A DNA stretch of 52,929 nucleotides from Sphaerisporangium cinnabarinum (GCA_003052455.1 QAPD01000056.1:1-52929); one strand, 5' to 3'; counted from the stretch's first letter, positions 1-9,505 are shown. Translations and numbers: made by a program. Notes: a model not told the origin generated them from the sequence alone.

Positions 1-3000
1 GGTCCCCCCGGCAGCGCCCAGCCGCGCGCGCAGCGACCCGAGGCCGTCGTTCGTCACGTGGCCCGACCACACGAGGTCCCACAGCGCCTCGAGCGTCGGG
101 ACGGTCTCCGCGCCGGCGCGCTCGGCCAGCCGCGGCAGGAAGTACCCGCCCGAGCCCTCGAGCAGGTCGAGCAGCGTGGCGTGGAGGCCGGTCTCAGGCG
201 CCGGGCCCGGGTCGGGCAGCGTGAGCGGCGCCCACTCGGCGAGGTGCAGGCTGACGAGACCGTCGCCGCCGCCCGACCCGGGCAGCGGAGCGTGCCCGCA
301 CCAGACGACCTCGCCGGTCGTCGTCAGCTCGTCGAGCATCGTCGGGGTGTAGTCGCTCACGCGCGCCGGGAGCACGAGGGTCTCGAGCGCCGACGCGGGG
401 ACGGCCGCTCCGGAGAGCTGCTCGACGACGCGCAGCAGCCCGTCGACGCCGCGCAGCGCGCCGAGGCCCTGCCAGCGCCCGAGGAACACGCCCAGCGTCT
501 CGGCGGGGACGGGCTCCACCTCGGCGCGCAGCGCGGCGAGCGAGCGGCGGCGCAGGACGCGCAGCACCTCGGCGTCGCACCAGTCGTCGCCCGTGCCGCC
601 GATCGCCTCGGGCCGGAGTCGGCCGCGCACGACGAGCCGGGCCGCCTCGAGCCGCTCGAGCGTCTGCACGACGACGGCGACGCCCAGCCCGAGGCGTGCC
701 GCGAGGTCGGCGGCGGTGAACGGGCCGTGCGTGCGCGCGTGGCGGCGCACGAGGTCGCCCAGCGGGTCGGGGACGGGCTCGGTGAACACCTCGGGGATGC
801 CGACGGGCAGCGCGACGCCGAGCGCGTCGCGCAGGCGGCCGGCGTCCTCCACGACCGCCCACTGCTGCGCACGCTCGGGCGCGACCCCCGCCAGCCGCAC
901 GGGCATGAGGCGGCGCGCCGCCTCGAGCTCGCGCAGCCAGGCCGCGACGTCGGCCCGCACGTCCTCGCGGGTCCGCGCCGCGACCTCGGCCTCGGTGAGC
1001 GGGCCCAGCCGGCGCAGCACGTCCCACACGTCCTCGGCGTGGCGCGCCTGCCGCTCGGGCGCGAGCGCGCCGAGCTCGGCCTCGGTCCGCTCGATCTGGG
1101 CAGGGTCGAGCAGGTCGGCGAGCTGGGCCGCGACGCCGTCGCCGCCGAGCAGCTCGGCGAGGAGCGTGGGGTCGAGCGACAGCGCGGCGGCGCGGCGCTC
1201 CGCGAGCGGGGCGTCGCCGTCGTACAGGAACTGCGCCGTGTACCCGAACAGCAGGGACTGGGCGAAGGGCGACGGCGTCGGGGTCGTCACCTCGACGAGG
1301 CGCACGCGCCCGGCGGCGAGGTCGCGCATGAGGTCCGTGAGCGCCGCGACGTCGAAGTCGTCCTGCAGGCACTCGCGCGCGGCCTCGAGGACGATCGGGA
1401 ACTCCGGGTACTCCGACGCCACCGACAGGAGCTGGGCCGAGCGCTGGCGCTGCTGCCACAGCGGCTGGCGCCGGTCCGGACGGCGCCGGGGGAGCAGGAG
1501 CGCGCGGGCGGCGGCCTCGCGGAAACGCGACGCGAACATCACCGACCCGCCGAGCTCGTCGCGCACCGCGTCGAGCACGTCGTCCGGGTCGAGGAGCAGG
1601 TCCTCCACGCCGACGACGGGCGCGTCCCTGCCGAGGCCGCCCGAGCCGTCGGTCGCTCCCTCGAGCCACGAGTCCCCGGTGTCCGGGAGCCGCAGGACGA
1701 TGCCGTCGTCGGCGTGCATCGCGGCGGCGTCGACCCCGTAGCGCTCGCGCAGGCGCGCGGCGAGGACGAGCGCCCACGGCGCGTGCACCTTCGCTCCGTA
1801 CGGCGAGTGCACCACGACGCGCCAGTCGCCGAGCTCGTCGCGGAAGCGCTCGACGACGACCGTGCGGTCGTCGGGGACGCGCCCGGTCGCGTCGCGCTGC
1901 TCGCGCAGGTAGGCCAACAGGTTGTCGCTCGCCCACGCGTCGAGCCCGGCGGTGCGCAGGCGGTCGGCCGCCGCGTCGGGGTCGTTGGCCGCGAGCGCGT
2001 CCGTCTCGCGAACCCACGCGCCGAGCGCCCGACCGAGCTCGGCGGGGCGGCCGGGGGAGTCGCCCTTCCAGAACGGCAGCCGCCCGGGGATGCCCGGCGC
2101 GGGCGTGACGAGCACGCGGTCGGGCGTGATGTCCTCGATGCGCCACGTGCTCGACCCGAGCGTGAACGTGTCGCCGACGCGCGACTCGTAGACCATCTCC
2201 TCGTCGAGCTCGCCGACGCGCTTGCCGCCGCGCGGGGCGCGCCCGCCCGCGGTGTCCGGGTCGCCCGCGACGGTCCCCGTCCCCGCGTCCGTCGCGAGGA
2301 ACACGCCGTACATCCCGCGGTCGGGGATCGTCCCGCCGCTCGTCGCGGCGAGCCGCAGCGCGCCCGGCCGACCCGTCAGCCGGCCCGACGCGCGGTCCCA
2401 CACGATCCGTGCGCGCAGCTCGCCGAAGTCCTCGCTCGGGTAGCGGCCCGCGAGCATGTCGAGGACGGCGTGCAGCGACGCGTCACCGAGGTGGGCGTAG
2501 GGCTCGCTGCGCCGCACGAGCGTCGCGAGCTCCGCGACCGTCCACTCGTCGACCGCGACCATCGCCACGACCTGCTGGGCGAGGACGTCGAGCGGGTTCG
2601 CGAGCACGTGGAGCTCTTCGATGCCGCCGGAGCGCATGCGCTCGGCGACGACCGCCGACGGCACGAGGTCGCCCCGGTGCGTGGGGAACACGACGCCGTG
2701 CGACACCGCCCCCACCTGGTGGCCCGCCCGCCCGATCCGCTGCAGGCCCGACGCGACCGAGGGGGGCGCGCCGACCTGCACCACGAGGTCCACCGCGCCC
2801 ATGTCGATGCCGAGCTCGAGGCTCGACGTCGCGACGACCGCGGGCAGGCGGCCGTCCTTGAGCTCGGTCTCCGTGCGCGTGCGCTCGGCCCGGCTCATCG
2901 ACCCGTGGTGCGCGCGGGCGATGACCGGCTCGACGCCCGAGCTCGCGCCCGACTGCGCCTGCACCTGCGCCGCGGTGACCGTGCCCGGGTCGAGCACGTC

Positions 3001-4062
3001 CTCGCCCTGCCGCTCGGCCCACAGCTCGTTCATGCGCGCGGTGAGCCGTTCCGCGCCGCGGCGCGAGTTCGTGAAGACGAGCGTCGAGCGGTGGTCGGTG
3101 ACGAGGTCGACGACGCGCTCCTCGACGTGCGGCCAGACGGACGGGCGCGGCGGGCGGACGTCGGGAGCGCCCGTCGGGCGCGACGTGGCCGGGCCCGTGA
3201 GGTCGCGCTCGCCCGGGGGCAGGGGCGGCAGACCGCCGTCGGACCGTGACCCGGCGTCGGGCACGAGCGCCGCCGTCCCGAGGTCGGAGAGGTCCGGGAC
3301 GGGCACGACGACGTCGACCTCGATGCGCTTGCTCGACGGCGGCTGCACGACGACGACCTCGCGCCCGCCCTCGGCCTCGGGCCGGTGCCCGCCGAGGAAG
3401 GTCGCGACCGCCTCGACCGGACGGACCGTGGCCGACAGGCCGACGCGCTGCGCCGGAGGCCGCTCGTGCGCCTCGAGCAGGGCGTCCAGGCGCTCGAGCG
3501 ACACGGCGAGGTGGGCGCCCCGCTTGGTCCCCGCCACCGCGTGGATCTCGTCGACGATCACCGTCTCGACGCCCACGAGCCCCGCGCGCGCCTGCGACGT
3601 CAGCACGAGGAACAGCGACTCGGGCGTCGTGATGAGGATGTCCGGCGGGTGCGTGGCGAGCCGGCGGCGCTCGCTCGTGGGGGTGTCGCCGGTGCGCGTG
3701 CCGACGACGACGTCCGGCACGTCGAGCCCGAGCCGCACCGCGGCCTGGCGGATGCCCGCGAGCGGCGAGCGCAGGTTCCGCTCGACGTCCGCGGCGAGCG
3801 CCTTGAGCGGCGAGACGTAGACGACGCGGCAGCGCGCCTCGCGTGCCGGGGCCTCCTCCGGGGGCGCGGCGAGGATCCGGTCGAGCGACCAGAGGAACGC
3901 GGCGAGCGTCTTGCCCGAGCCGGTCGGGGCGACCACCAGCGCGTGCCGGTCGCTCGACACGGCCTCCCACGCACCGGCCTGCGCGGCGGTCGGGGCGTCG
4001 AACGCGCCCGAGAACCACGCGCGCGTGGGCGCGGCGAAGCGGGCGAGCGGGTCCGAGGTCAC
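1..4062 (-). CDS. lhr: Lhr-type ATP-dependent helicase, C-terminus cut by window edge
   Basis: Large superfamily 2 helicase of the Lhr family. Actinobacterial members are about 1,500 residues and act as 3'-5' single-strand translocases linked to DNA repair. About 1,354 codons are visible and the end lies outside the window. Walker A PTGSGKT is at residues 46-52, the DEIH Walker B lies in VIVDEIHAVAG, and the second RecA-like domain carries TSSLELGIDMG and QRIGRAGHQ. The winged-helix and Lhr core regions follow. GTG at 4062 is chosen because protein similarity starts at once (MTSDPLARFAAPTRAWF). A CAGAAT hexamer ends six bases upstream, which suggests a leaderless mRNA. The gene is divergent from the DUF3046 gene and lies just before the recA block, fitting a repair role. 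Confidence 0.93.
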   Translation of the reverse strand, partial: MTSDPLARFAAPTRAWFSGAFDAPTAAQAGAWEAVSSDRHALVVAPTGSGKTLAAFLWSLDRILAAPPEEAPAREARCRVVYVSPLKALAADVERNLRSPLAGIRQAAVRLGLDVPDVVVGTRTGDTPTSERRRLATHPPDILITTPESLFLVLTSQARAGLVGVETVIVDEIHAVAGTKRGAHLAVSLERLDALLEAHERPPAQRVGLSATVRPVEAVATFLGGHRPEAEGGREVVVVQPPSSKRIEVDVVVPVPDLSDLGTAALVPDAGSRSDGGLPPLPPGERDLTGPATSRPTGAPDVRPPRPSVWPHVEERVVDLVTDHRSTLVFTNSRRGAERLTARMNELWAERQGEDVLDPGTVTAAQVQAQSGASSGVEPVIARAHHGSMSRAERTRTETELKDGRLPAVVATSSLELGIDMGAVDLVVQVGAPPSVASGLQRIGRAGHQVGAVSHGVVFPTHRGDLVPSAVVAERMRSGGIEELHVLANPLDVLAQQVVAMVAVDEWTVAELATLVRRSEPYAHLGDASLHAVLDMLAGRYPSEDFGELRARIVWDRASGRLTGRPGALRLAATSGGTIPDRGMYGVFLATDAGTGTVAGDPDTAGGRAPRGGKRVGELDEEMVYESRVGDTFTLGSSTWRIEDITPDRVLVTPAPGIPGRLPFWKGDSPGRPAELGRALGAWVRETDALAANDPDAAADRLRTAGLDAWASDNLLAYLREQRDATGRVPDDRTVVVERFRDELGDWRVVVHSPYGAKVHAPWALVLAARLRERYGVDAAAMHADDGIVLRLPDTGDSWLEGATDGSGGLGRDAPVVGVEDLLLDPDDVLDAVRDELGGSVMFASRFREAAARALLLPRRRPDRRQPLWQQRQRSAQLLSVASEYPEFPIVLEAARECLQDDFDVAALTDLMRDLAAGRVRLVEVTTPTPSPFAQSLLFGYTAQFLYDGDAPLAERRAAALSLDPTLLAELLGGDGVAAQLADLLDPAQIERTEAELGALAPERQARHAEDVWDVLRRLGPLTEAEVAARTREDVRADVAAWLRELEAARRLMPVRLAGVAPERAQQWAVVEDAGRLRDALGVALPVGIPEVFTEPVPDPLGDLVRRHARTHGPFTAADLAARLGLGVAVVVQTLERLEAARLVVRGRLRPEAIGGTGDDWCDAEVLRVLRRRSLAALRAEVEPVPAETLGVFLGRWQGLGALRGVDGLLRVVEQLSGAAVPASALETLVLPARVSDYTPTMLDELTTTGEVVWCGHAPLPGSGGGDGLVSLHLAEWAPLTLPDPGPAPETGLHATLLDLLEGSGGYFLPRLAERAGAETVPTLEALWDLVWSGHVTNDGLGSLRARLGAAGGT

Positions 4063-4149
4063 GCGCCCATTCTGGGGGTAGCCACCCACACGCGCCCGCC
4101 CGCTCCGGTGCGCGACCGGGCGGCCGCGGATCCGTGCAAGGCTTGGTCC

Positions 4150-4383
4150 GTGCGCTATCGCGAGTTCTCCGAGCTGGTCGACGAGGTGTTCGGCGCGGCC
4201 CTCGGCCGCGCCTACGTGCGGGAGCAGGTGCTGTCCGCGCTCGACGACCGGACCGCCGCCCAGGCGCTCGAGGACGGGGTCGAGCCGCGCGTCGTCTGGC
4301 ACGCGCTGTGCGACGCGCTCGACGTGCCCGACGCGCGACGGTGGGGGAACGACGACCACCGCCAGGCGCCGCCGCGCCGCTGA
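4150..4383 (+). CDS. DUF3046 family protein
   Basis: A 77-residue protein matching the actinobacterial DUF3046 family by its pattern FSELVDEVFG...VLSALDDRTAAQALEDGVEPRVVWHALCDALDVP. Members are typically 60-80 residues and are often found close to recA and recX; no function is established. The protein is small and acidic, with no signal peptide or membrane segment. GTG at 4150 is the start because similarity begins directly (VRYREFSELV). There is no Shine-Dalgarno sequence, and AAGGCT ends six bases before the start, so the mRNA may be leaderless. The stop codon lies inside the first copy of a short tandem repeat (4380-4439). Confidence 0.85.
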   Translation: MRYREFSELVDEVFGAALGRAYVREQVLSALDDRTAAQALEDGVEPRVVWHALCDALDVPDARRWGNDDHRQAPPRR

Positions 4384-4439
4384 CCGGACCTGCCGCTGAC
4401 CGGACGCCCCTGACCGGACCTGCCCCTGACCGGGCCGGA
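4380..4439. repeat. two 30-bp imperfect tandem copies containing four CTGACCGG motifs
   Basis: CTGACCGG occurs at 4380, 4396, 4410 and 4426. The spacing is 16, 14 and 16 bases, so positions 4380-4409 and 4410-4439 are near-identical 30-base units. The array begins in the last codons of the DUF3046 gene and fills the gap before the phosphodiesterase gene. It is probably a local duplication by slippage. No hairpin potential is evident. Confidence 0.7.
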
Positions 4440-4501
4440 GCCGGGGCCGACCCCGGGACGGTCGAGGGGCGCACCCCGTCGTGCCCCGCGATGATGGCGG
4501 C

Positions 4502-6697
4502 ATGAGCGTTCCCGCCCGCGGCCGCCGCGCCACGCTGCGCCTCACCGCCGCCGACGTGCGCGGCGCGGCCTGGTCGCTCGTCTCGACGGCGGCCGGGCTG
4601 GGGCTCGCGATCTGGGTCGTCCCCGGGGTCGAGGTGACGAACCCCTGGTCGCTCGTCCTGGCGGCGCTCGCGGTGGCGGTGGGCGACGCGCTGCTGCGCC
4701 CGGTGCTGCGCGGGGTCGCGCGCCGGTCCGGCGTCGTCGGCGCTCTCGTCTCGGGCGTGGTCGCCCAGGTCGCGGTCGCGTGGGCGGCGCTCACCTACCT
4801 CCCGGGGTTCCGGAGCGGGACGTGGACCGACGTCCTCGCCGTCCTCGTCATCGCGGCCGTGCTCATGGCGCTCGGGCGCTGGGTCGTCGGGGCGAGCGAC
4901 AACGAGTACGTGATCGGGGACCTGCTCCGGCGCGCGCGGCGCCAGGCCGGGGTGCCGCGGGGAGGCGCCGCGGGCGCCGCGGCGGAGCGCCCGGCGGGCC
5001 TGCTCGTCGTCCTGCTCGACGGCGTCGCGCGCCCCACGCTCGACTACGCCCTCCAGGCAGGGCTCGCCCCGACGCTCGCGCGGTGGGTCGGCGACGGCAG
5101 CCACCACCTCACGACCTGGTGGGCCCGCGTGCCCGCGACGACGCCCGCCTCGACCGTCGGCCTCCTGCACGGGTCGACCGAGCACGTGCCCGCCTTCCGG
5201 TGGTGGTCGCGCGCGCTGGGGCGGCTCGTCGTGACGAACCGGCCCGCGGACGCGGCGGCGGTCGAGGCGCGCACGAGCGACGGCGCCGGCCTGCTCGCAG
5301 GCGGCGGGGTCGCCGTCTCGACGATGTTCTCCGGCGACGCGGCGACGAGCCTGCTCGTCATGAGCCGGGCGCGCGAGGGTCTGGGGCCCGGGCAGATGTT
5401 CGTGCACTTCTTCGCGAGCCCGTTCGTCCTCGTGCGCGCCGTGGTCGTCGCGCTCGGCGAGCTGCTCAAGGAGCTGTACCAGGGCTGGCAGCAGGCCGTG
5501 CGCGGCGTGGAGCCGCGCGTGTCGCGCCTCGGCTGGTACCCGGTGCTGCGCGCCGTGACGAACGTCGTGCTCCGCGACCTCAACACGACGCTCGTCGCGG
5601 AGCAGCTCGTGCGCGGGGCGCCCGTCGTGTGCGTCGACCTCGTGGACTACGACGAGATCGCGCACCACGCCGGACCGCTGCGGCCCGAGTCGCTGCGTGC
5701 GCTCGAGGGCCTGGACCGCGTCGTCGGGCTCTGGGAGCAGGTCGCGGCCGTCGCGCCCCGGCGCTACGACGTCGTCGTGCTCTCGGACCACGGGCAGTCG
5801 CTCGGCGCGACGTTCGAGCAGGTGACCGGCCGCTCCTTCCTCGACGAGGTGCGACGCCTCATGGCGCTCGACCCGCCCGGCGACAGGGCTCGCCCGGACG
5901 ACGACGGCCGCGCGCGGGACGACGCCGCGTCCGCCCGGGGCGAGGGGCGGCGTCGGGCGACGGCCCCGGACAGCGAGGCGTGGGGCCCCGCGAACACGGC
6001 CCTCAACGCGCTGCGCCCGGGGCAGCCGGGCGCTCAGGACACGGACGCGGGCCGCATGCTCGTGGGCCCGGACCGCTCCGAGCGCCGCTCCGACGCCGCA
6101 CCCGCCCTGCCCGAGCTGCCCGAGGTCGCGGTCGTCGGGTCGGGCAACCTCGGGATGGTGTGGTTCCCGCGCGCGCCGCGTCGCCTCACGGGCGACGAGG
6201 TCCGGGCCCGGTGGCCCGCGCTGCTCCCGGGGCTCGTCGCGAACCCCGCGGTCGGCGTCGTCGTGGAGCGCGGCCCGCGCGGGGAGGTCCGGGCGCACGG
6301 CCGGGGCGGCTCGCGCGACCTGCTGACGGGCGAGGTCGTGGGCGCGGACCCGCTCGCGCCGTTCGGGTCGCGGGCGGCGGCGGACCTCGTGCGCGTCGCC
6401 GGGCTGGAGGACGCCGGGGACCTCGTGCTCGTCTCGAGCGTCGACGAGGTCGGGATGGTGCACGCGTTCGAGGGCCTGGTCGGGTCGCACGGCGGTCTCG
6501 GCGGGGCGCAGAACCAGGCGGTGCTGCTGCACCCGGCGCACCTCGCGGTGCCCGACGACGAGCTCGAGGACGTCGACGGCACGCCGATGCTCGTCGGGGC
6601 GGAGGCGGTGCACCGCCGGCTCGTCGCGTGGCTCAGGGACCTCGGGGTGCGGCCGCCGGTCGCCGAGGAGGCGCCGGGCCGGGGGAGCGTCGCGTGA
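4502..6697 (+). CDS. Membrane-anchored type I phosphodiesterase (holin-IV-like N-terminus)
   Basis: A 731-residue protein. Residues about 20-130 hold four predicted membrane segments resembling the 'mycobacterial 4-TMS phage holin' family. Residues about 165 to the end are an alkaline-phosphatase-superfamily phosphodiesterase/nucleotide pyrophosphatase domain. The domain shows LLVVLLDGVARP (metal Asp at 173), ATTPASTVG with the probable Thr nucleophile (about 211-218), DLVDYDEIAHH and VVLSDHG. A hydrophilic insert rich in Arg, Asp and Ala (about residues 465-530) interrupts the catalytic domain. ATG at 4502 fits best: GATGAT ends six bases upstream, as in other probable leaderless genes here. 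An in-frame GTG at 4481 would add seven residues. The stop overlaps the MBL gene start (GTGA), so the two are probably co-translated. The substrate is unknown. Confidence 0.85.
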   Translation: MSVPARGRRATLRLTAADVRGAAWSLVSTAAGLGLAIWVVPGVEVTNPWSLVLAALAVAVGDALLRPVLRGVARRSGVVGALVSGVVAQVAVAWAALTYLPGFRSGTWTDVLAVLVIAAVLMALGRWVVGASDNEYVIGDLLRRARRQAGVPRGGAAGAAAERPAGLLVVLLDGVARPTLDYALQAGLAPTLARWVGDGSHHLTTWWARVPATTPASTVGLLHGSTEHVPAFRWWSRALGRLVVTNRPADAAAVEARTSDGAGLLAGGGVAVSTMFSGDAATSLLVMSRAREGLGPGQMFVHFFASPFVLVRAVVVALGELLKELYQGWQQAVRGVEPRVSRLGWYPVLRAVTNVVLRDLNTTLVAEQLVRGAPVVCVDLVDYDEIAHHAGPLRPESLRALEGLDRVVGLWEQVAAVAPRRYDVVVLSDHGQSLGATFEQVTGRSFLDEVRRLMALDPPGDRARPDDDGRARDDAASARGEGRRRATAPDSEAWGPANTALNALRPGQPGAQDTDAGRMLVGPDRSERRSDAAPALPELPEVAVVGSGNLGMVWFPRAPRRLTGDEVRARWPALLPGLVANPAVGVVVERGPRGEVRAHGRGGSRDLLTGEVVGADPLAPFGSRAAADLVRVAGLEDAGDLVLVSSVDEVGMVHAFEGLVGSHGGLGGAQNQAVLLHPAHLAVPDDELEDVDGTPMLVGAEAVHRRLVAWLRDLGVRPPVAEEAPGRGSVA

Positions 6698-7494
6698 GCG
6701 TCACCGTGACGTGGCTCGGGCACTCGAGCGCGGTCCTCGACCTCGCCGCGACCCGCGGCGGGCCGACGGCGCGGCTCGTGACGGACCCGCTCCTGCACCG
6801 GCACGCCGGGATGCTCCGACGGCGCGGGGCGCAGCCGGCCCCGGTGTGGCGCGGCAGCGACGCCGTCCTGCTGTCCCACCTCCACCACGACCACGCCGAG
6901 CTGCGGTCGCTGCGGCTCCTCGGCGACGTGCCCGTCCTCACGGCGCCCGCCAACGCGCGGTGGCTGCGCAGCAAGGGGCTGCGCGGCGTCGGCCTGGGCG
7001 AGGCGTGGCACGCCGTGGGGCCGCCGGCGGCCGGGGTCGAGACGCGGCTCGTCACCGCGGTGCACGGGCACCGGCCGATGCCGCACCGGCCCAACGCGGC
7101 GAACGGCCACCTCGTGCGGACGACCGGTCCCGACGGCCTGCGCGTGTGGGTGGCGGGCGACACCGAGCACCACCCCGGGATGGTGCACCTCCCGGCGCTC
7201 GCGGGCGGACCGGTGGACGTGGCCCTCGTGCCCGTCGGCGGGTGGGGGCCGCAGCTCTCGGGCGGGCACCTCGGTCCGGCGCAGGCCGCGCGGGTGTGCG
7301 CCGAGGTCGGCGTGCGGGTCGCGGTCCCGGTGCACTGGGGCACGCTGCACGCGCCCGGGGGGCAGCACCTGCCGCGCGGCTGGATGGACCACGCGGGCGC
7401 GGCGTTCGAGGCCGCCGTGCAACGTGAGTCCCCCGGGACGCGGGTCGTCGTGCTGAAGCCCGGCGGGTCGTGGTCCACGGACGACGACGGGTGA
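6694..7494 (+). CDS. MBL-fold metallo-hydrolase (UlaG/RomA-like)
   Basis: A 266-residue metallo-beta-lactamase-fold protein. The metal motif HLHHDH is at residues 62-67, and further ligands are seen in VTAVHGHRP, VAGDTEHHPGM and VAVPVHWGTLH. This arrangement matches UlaG- or NAPE-PLD-like lactonases and phosphodiesterases, which act on small-molecule or lipid phosphodiester or lactone substrates. No signal peptide is seen, so it is probably cytoplasmic. The GTG start overlaps the preceding phosphodiesterase stop by four bases, which implies translational coupling and a shared substrate class. A gap of about 210 bases with an SOS promoter separates it from recA. Confidence 0.88.
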   Translation: MSVTVTWLGHSSAVLDLAATRGGPTARLVTDPLLHRHAGMLRRRGAQPAPVWRGSDAVLLSHLHHDHAELRSLRLLGDVPVLTAPANARWLRSKGLRGVGLGEAWHAVGPPAAGVETRLVTAVHGHRPMPHRPNAANGHLVRTTGPDGLRVWVAGDTEHHPGMVHLPALAGGPVDVALVPVGGWGPQLSGGHLGPAQAARVCAEVGVRVAVPVHWGTLHAPGGQHLPRGWMDHAGAAFEAAVQRESPGTRVVVLKPGGSWSTDDDG

Positions 7495-7532
7495 GCCGCG
7501 AGGTCGCGGACACGCCGGGGCGCGTTCCCTGA

Positions 7533-7555
7533 TCGAACACGTGTTCGGCTAGAGT
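7533..7555 (+). promoter_or_regulatory. recA promoter with SOS (LexA) box
   Basis: The palindrome CGAACACGTGTTCG at 7534-7547 is an excellent match to the actinobacterial LexA box (TCGAAC-N4-GTTCGA). It is followed at once by a -10 hexamer TAGAGT at 7550-7555; the -35 region is weak. Transcription should start near 7562, leaving a leader of about 140 bases before recA. LexA bound here would block RNA polymerase. Confidence 0.9.
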
Positions 7556-7703
7556 TGTGCACAGGGCGCGCTCCGGCGGGCCCGGGACGCCGGTCCGGCA
7601 CGACGGTCCCCAGGTCCGGGGCTCGTCGGCACCGCGTGTCGGTGGCTGCCCGTAACGTCGGGCCACAACGAACTGATGGACGTCGAACCGAAGGTGGACT
7701 GAC

Positions 7704-8813
7704 ATGCCCGCACCCGCAGACCGCGAGAAGGCGCTCGAGGCAGCCCTCGCCCAGATCGACCGGAGCTTCGGCAAGGGCTCCGTCATGCGCCTCGGCGAGG
7801 AGGGCCGCGCCCCCGTCGAAGTCATCCCCACGGGCTCCATCGCGCTCGACATCGCGCTCGGCATCGGTGGCCTGCCGCGCGGGCGCGTCATCGAGGTGTA
7901 CGGCCCGGAGTCCTCCGGAAAGACGACGGTCGCGCTGCACGCCGTGGCCAGCGCCCAGCGCGCCGGGGGCATCGCCGCGTTCATCGACGCCGAGCACGCC
8001 CTCGACCCGGAGTACGCGAAGAAGCTCGGCGTCGACACCGACGCCCTCCTCGTCTCCCAGCCGGACACGGGGGAGCAGGCGCTCGAGATCACGGACATGC
8101 TGATCCGCTCGGGCGCGCTCGACATCATCGTCATCGACTCCGTCGCGGCCCTCGTGCCCAAGGCGGAGATCGAGGGCGAGATGGGCGACAGCCACGTCGG
8201 TCTCCAGGCCCGCCTCATGTCGCAGGCGCTGCGCAAGATCACCGGTGCGCTCAGCGCGTCCGGCACCACCGCGATCTTCATCAACCAGCTCCGCGAGAAG
8301 ATCGGCGTGTTCTTCGGCTCTCCGGAGACGACGACCGGTGGCAAGGCGCTGAAGTTCTACGCCTCGGTCCGCCTCGACATCCGCCGCATCGAGACCCTCA
8401 AGGAGGGCACCGACGCGGTCGGCAACCGGACCCGCGTGAAGGTCGTCAAGAACAAGATGGCCCCGCCGTTCAAGCAGGCCGAGTTCGACATCCTCTACGG
8501 GGTCGGCATCTCTCGCGAGGGTGGCCTCATCGACATGGGCGTGGAGCACGGGTTCGTGCGCAAGTCCGGGTCGTGGTTCACCTACGGCGGCGACCAGCTC
8601 GGTCAGGGCAAGGAGAACGCGCGCTCGTTCCTGCGCGACAACCCCGACCTCGCGAACGAGCTCGAGAAGAAGATCAAGGAGAAGCTGGGCGTGGGGGCCA
8701 AGGTCGACGCACCGGCCGACCCGGCCGCCGGCGTGACCGTCGCGGCCGACGCCGCCCCCGCCGCGGCGAAGGCACCGGCCGCGGCCGCCAAGGGGAAGAA
8801 GTCGCCGTTCTGA
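7704..8813 (+). CDS. recA: Recombinase RecA
   Basis: A 369-residue RecA, the ATP-dependent strand-exchange protein of homologous recombination and the co-protease that triggers LexA self-cleavage. Walker A GPESSGKT is at residues 67-74; the Walker B strand ([12 protein letters not shown]) and the DNA-binding loops containing [18 protein letters not shown] and [21 protein letters not shown] are intact. There is no intein, unlike some mycobacterial RecA proteins. The C-terminus is an Ala/Pro/Lys-rich tail ending KGKKSPF. ATG at 7704 follows the ribosome site AAGGTGG at 7691-7697. An SOS box lies upstream, and recX follows with overlapping termini. Confidence 0.98.
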   Translation: MPAPADREKALEAALAQIDRSFGKGSVMRLGEEGRAPVEVIPTGSIALDIALGIGGLPRGRVIEVYGPESSGKTTVALHAVASAQRAGGIAAFIDAEHALDPEYAKKLGVDTDALLVSQPDTGEQALEITDMLIRSGALDIIVIDSVAALVPKAEIEGEMGDSHVGLQARLMSQALRKITGALSASGTTAIFINQLREKIGVFFGSPETTTGGKALKFYASVRLDIRRIETLKEGTDAVGNRTRVKVVKNKMAPPFKQAEFDILYGVGISREGGLIDMGVEHGFVRKSGSWFTYGGDQLGQGKENARSFLRDNPDLANELEKKIKEKLGVGAKVDAPADPAAGVTVAADAAPAAAKAPAAAAKGKKSPF

Positions 8814-9421
8814 TCGGCGAGCAGGACGGGAGCGAGGGCGTCGAGCCTCTCGACCCGCCCGAGGAGGACGACGGGCGCCGCACGGGCCGCAAGGCCGGGC
8901 GGCGCCCGCGCCCGTCGCTGCACGAGCTCGTGGAGCGCGGCGAGATCAGCGACGCCGACCTCGCCGAGCGTGCTCGCGAGACCGTCCTGCGCATCCTCAC
9001 CGCAGCGCCGAAGAGCCGTGCGGAGCTCATGCAGTCGCTCGCGCGCAAGGGCTACCCGGAGCACGTCGTGCTCCCGATCCTCGACCGTTTCGAGGAGGTC
9101 GGGCTCGTCGACGACGCGCAGTACGCGGAGATGATCGTCCGCACGCGCCACGCGGAGCGTGGGCTGTCCCGCCGCGCGATCTCGACCGAGCTGCGCCGGC
9201 GGGGGATCGACGGCGAGGTCGGCGCGGTCGCGCTCGAGCAGGTCGACGACGACTCCGAGGCGGACGCCGCCCTGGCCCTCGCGCGGACGCGCCTCGCCAG
9301 GACGCGCGGCCTCGACCGCGACGTCCGCGTGCGGCGGACGGTCGGCGCGCTCGCCCGCAAGGGGTACAGCCCCGGGCTGGCCTTCGAGATCGTGCAGCGC
9401 GAGCTCGACGCGGAGGAGTGA
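8810..9421 (+). CDS. recX: Regulatory protein RecX
   Basis: RecX limits RecA filament extension. The conserved three-helix repeats are seen from about [53 protein letters not shown] onward, ending [14 protein letters not shown]. The start is uncertain. Codon usage typical of real coding extends back to the recA stop, but the only standard in-frame starts are GTG 8930 (which removes about 40 coding-like residues) and ATG 8573 (deep inside recA). CTG at 8810, overlapping the recA TGA, is proposed here and would give 203 residues and tight coupling to recA. GTG 8930, giving 163 residues, is the conservative alternative. Confidence 0.88.
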   Translation: MIGEQDGSEGVEPLDPPEEDDGRRTGRKAGRRPRPSLHELVERGEISDADLAERARETVLRILTAAPKSRAELMQSLARKGYPEHVVLPILDRFEEVGLVDDAQYAEMIVRTRHAERGLSRRAISTELRRRGIDGEVGAVALEQVDDDSEADAALALARTRLARTRGLDRDVRVRRTVGALARKGYSPGLAFEIVQRELDAEE

Positions 9422-9471
9422 CCGCCCCGCCGACCCCGTCGCGGACCGGCGGACCGCTCGGCGGCAGCGGG

Positions 9472-9505
9472 CCCGTCGCCCGCCCCTGACCGGGCGGGCG
9501 ACGGG
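9472..9505. terminator. bidirectional hairpin terminator between recX and gluD
   Basis: A perfect 14-bp stem (9472-9485 with 9492-9505) and a six-base loop lie between the convergent recX and gluD genes. No U tract follows, as is usual for high-GC actinobacteria. Confidence 0.8.

Noticed and set aside
58-3249. Very long open frame on the plus strand opposite lhr
   Set aside because: The translation is Arg/Ala/Gly/Glu-rich low complexity with no family resemblance; it is an antisense shadow typical of high-GC DNA. The lhr frame on the other strand carries all helicase motifs.
4502-4900. Phage holin homology as evidence of a prophage
   Set aside because: The segment is part of a cellular membrane enzyme; there are no phage structural, integrase or lysis genes nearby.
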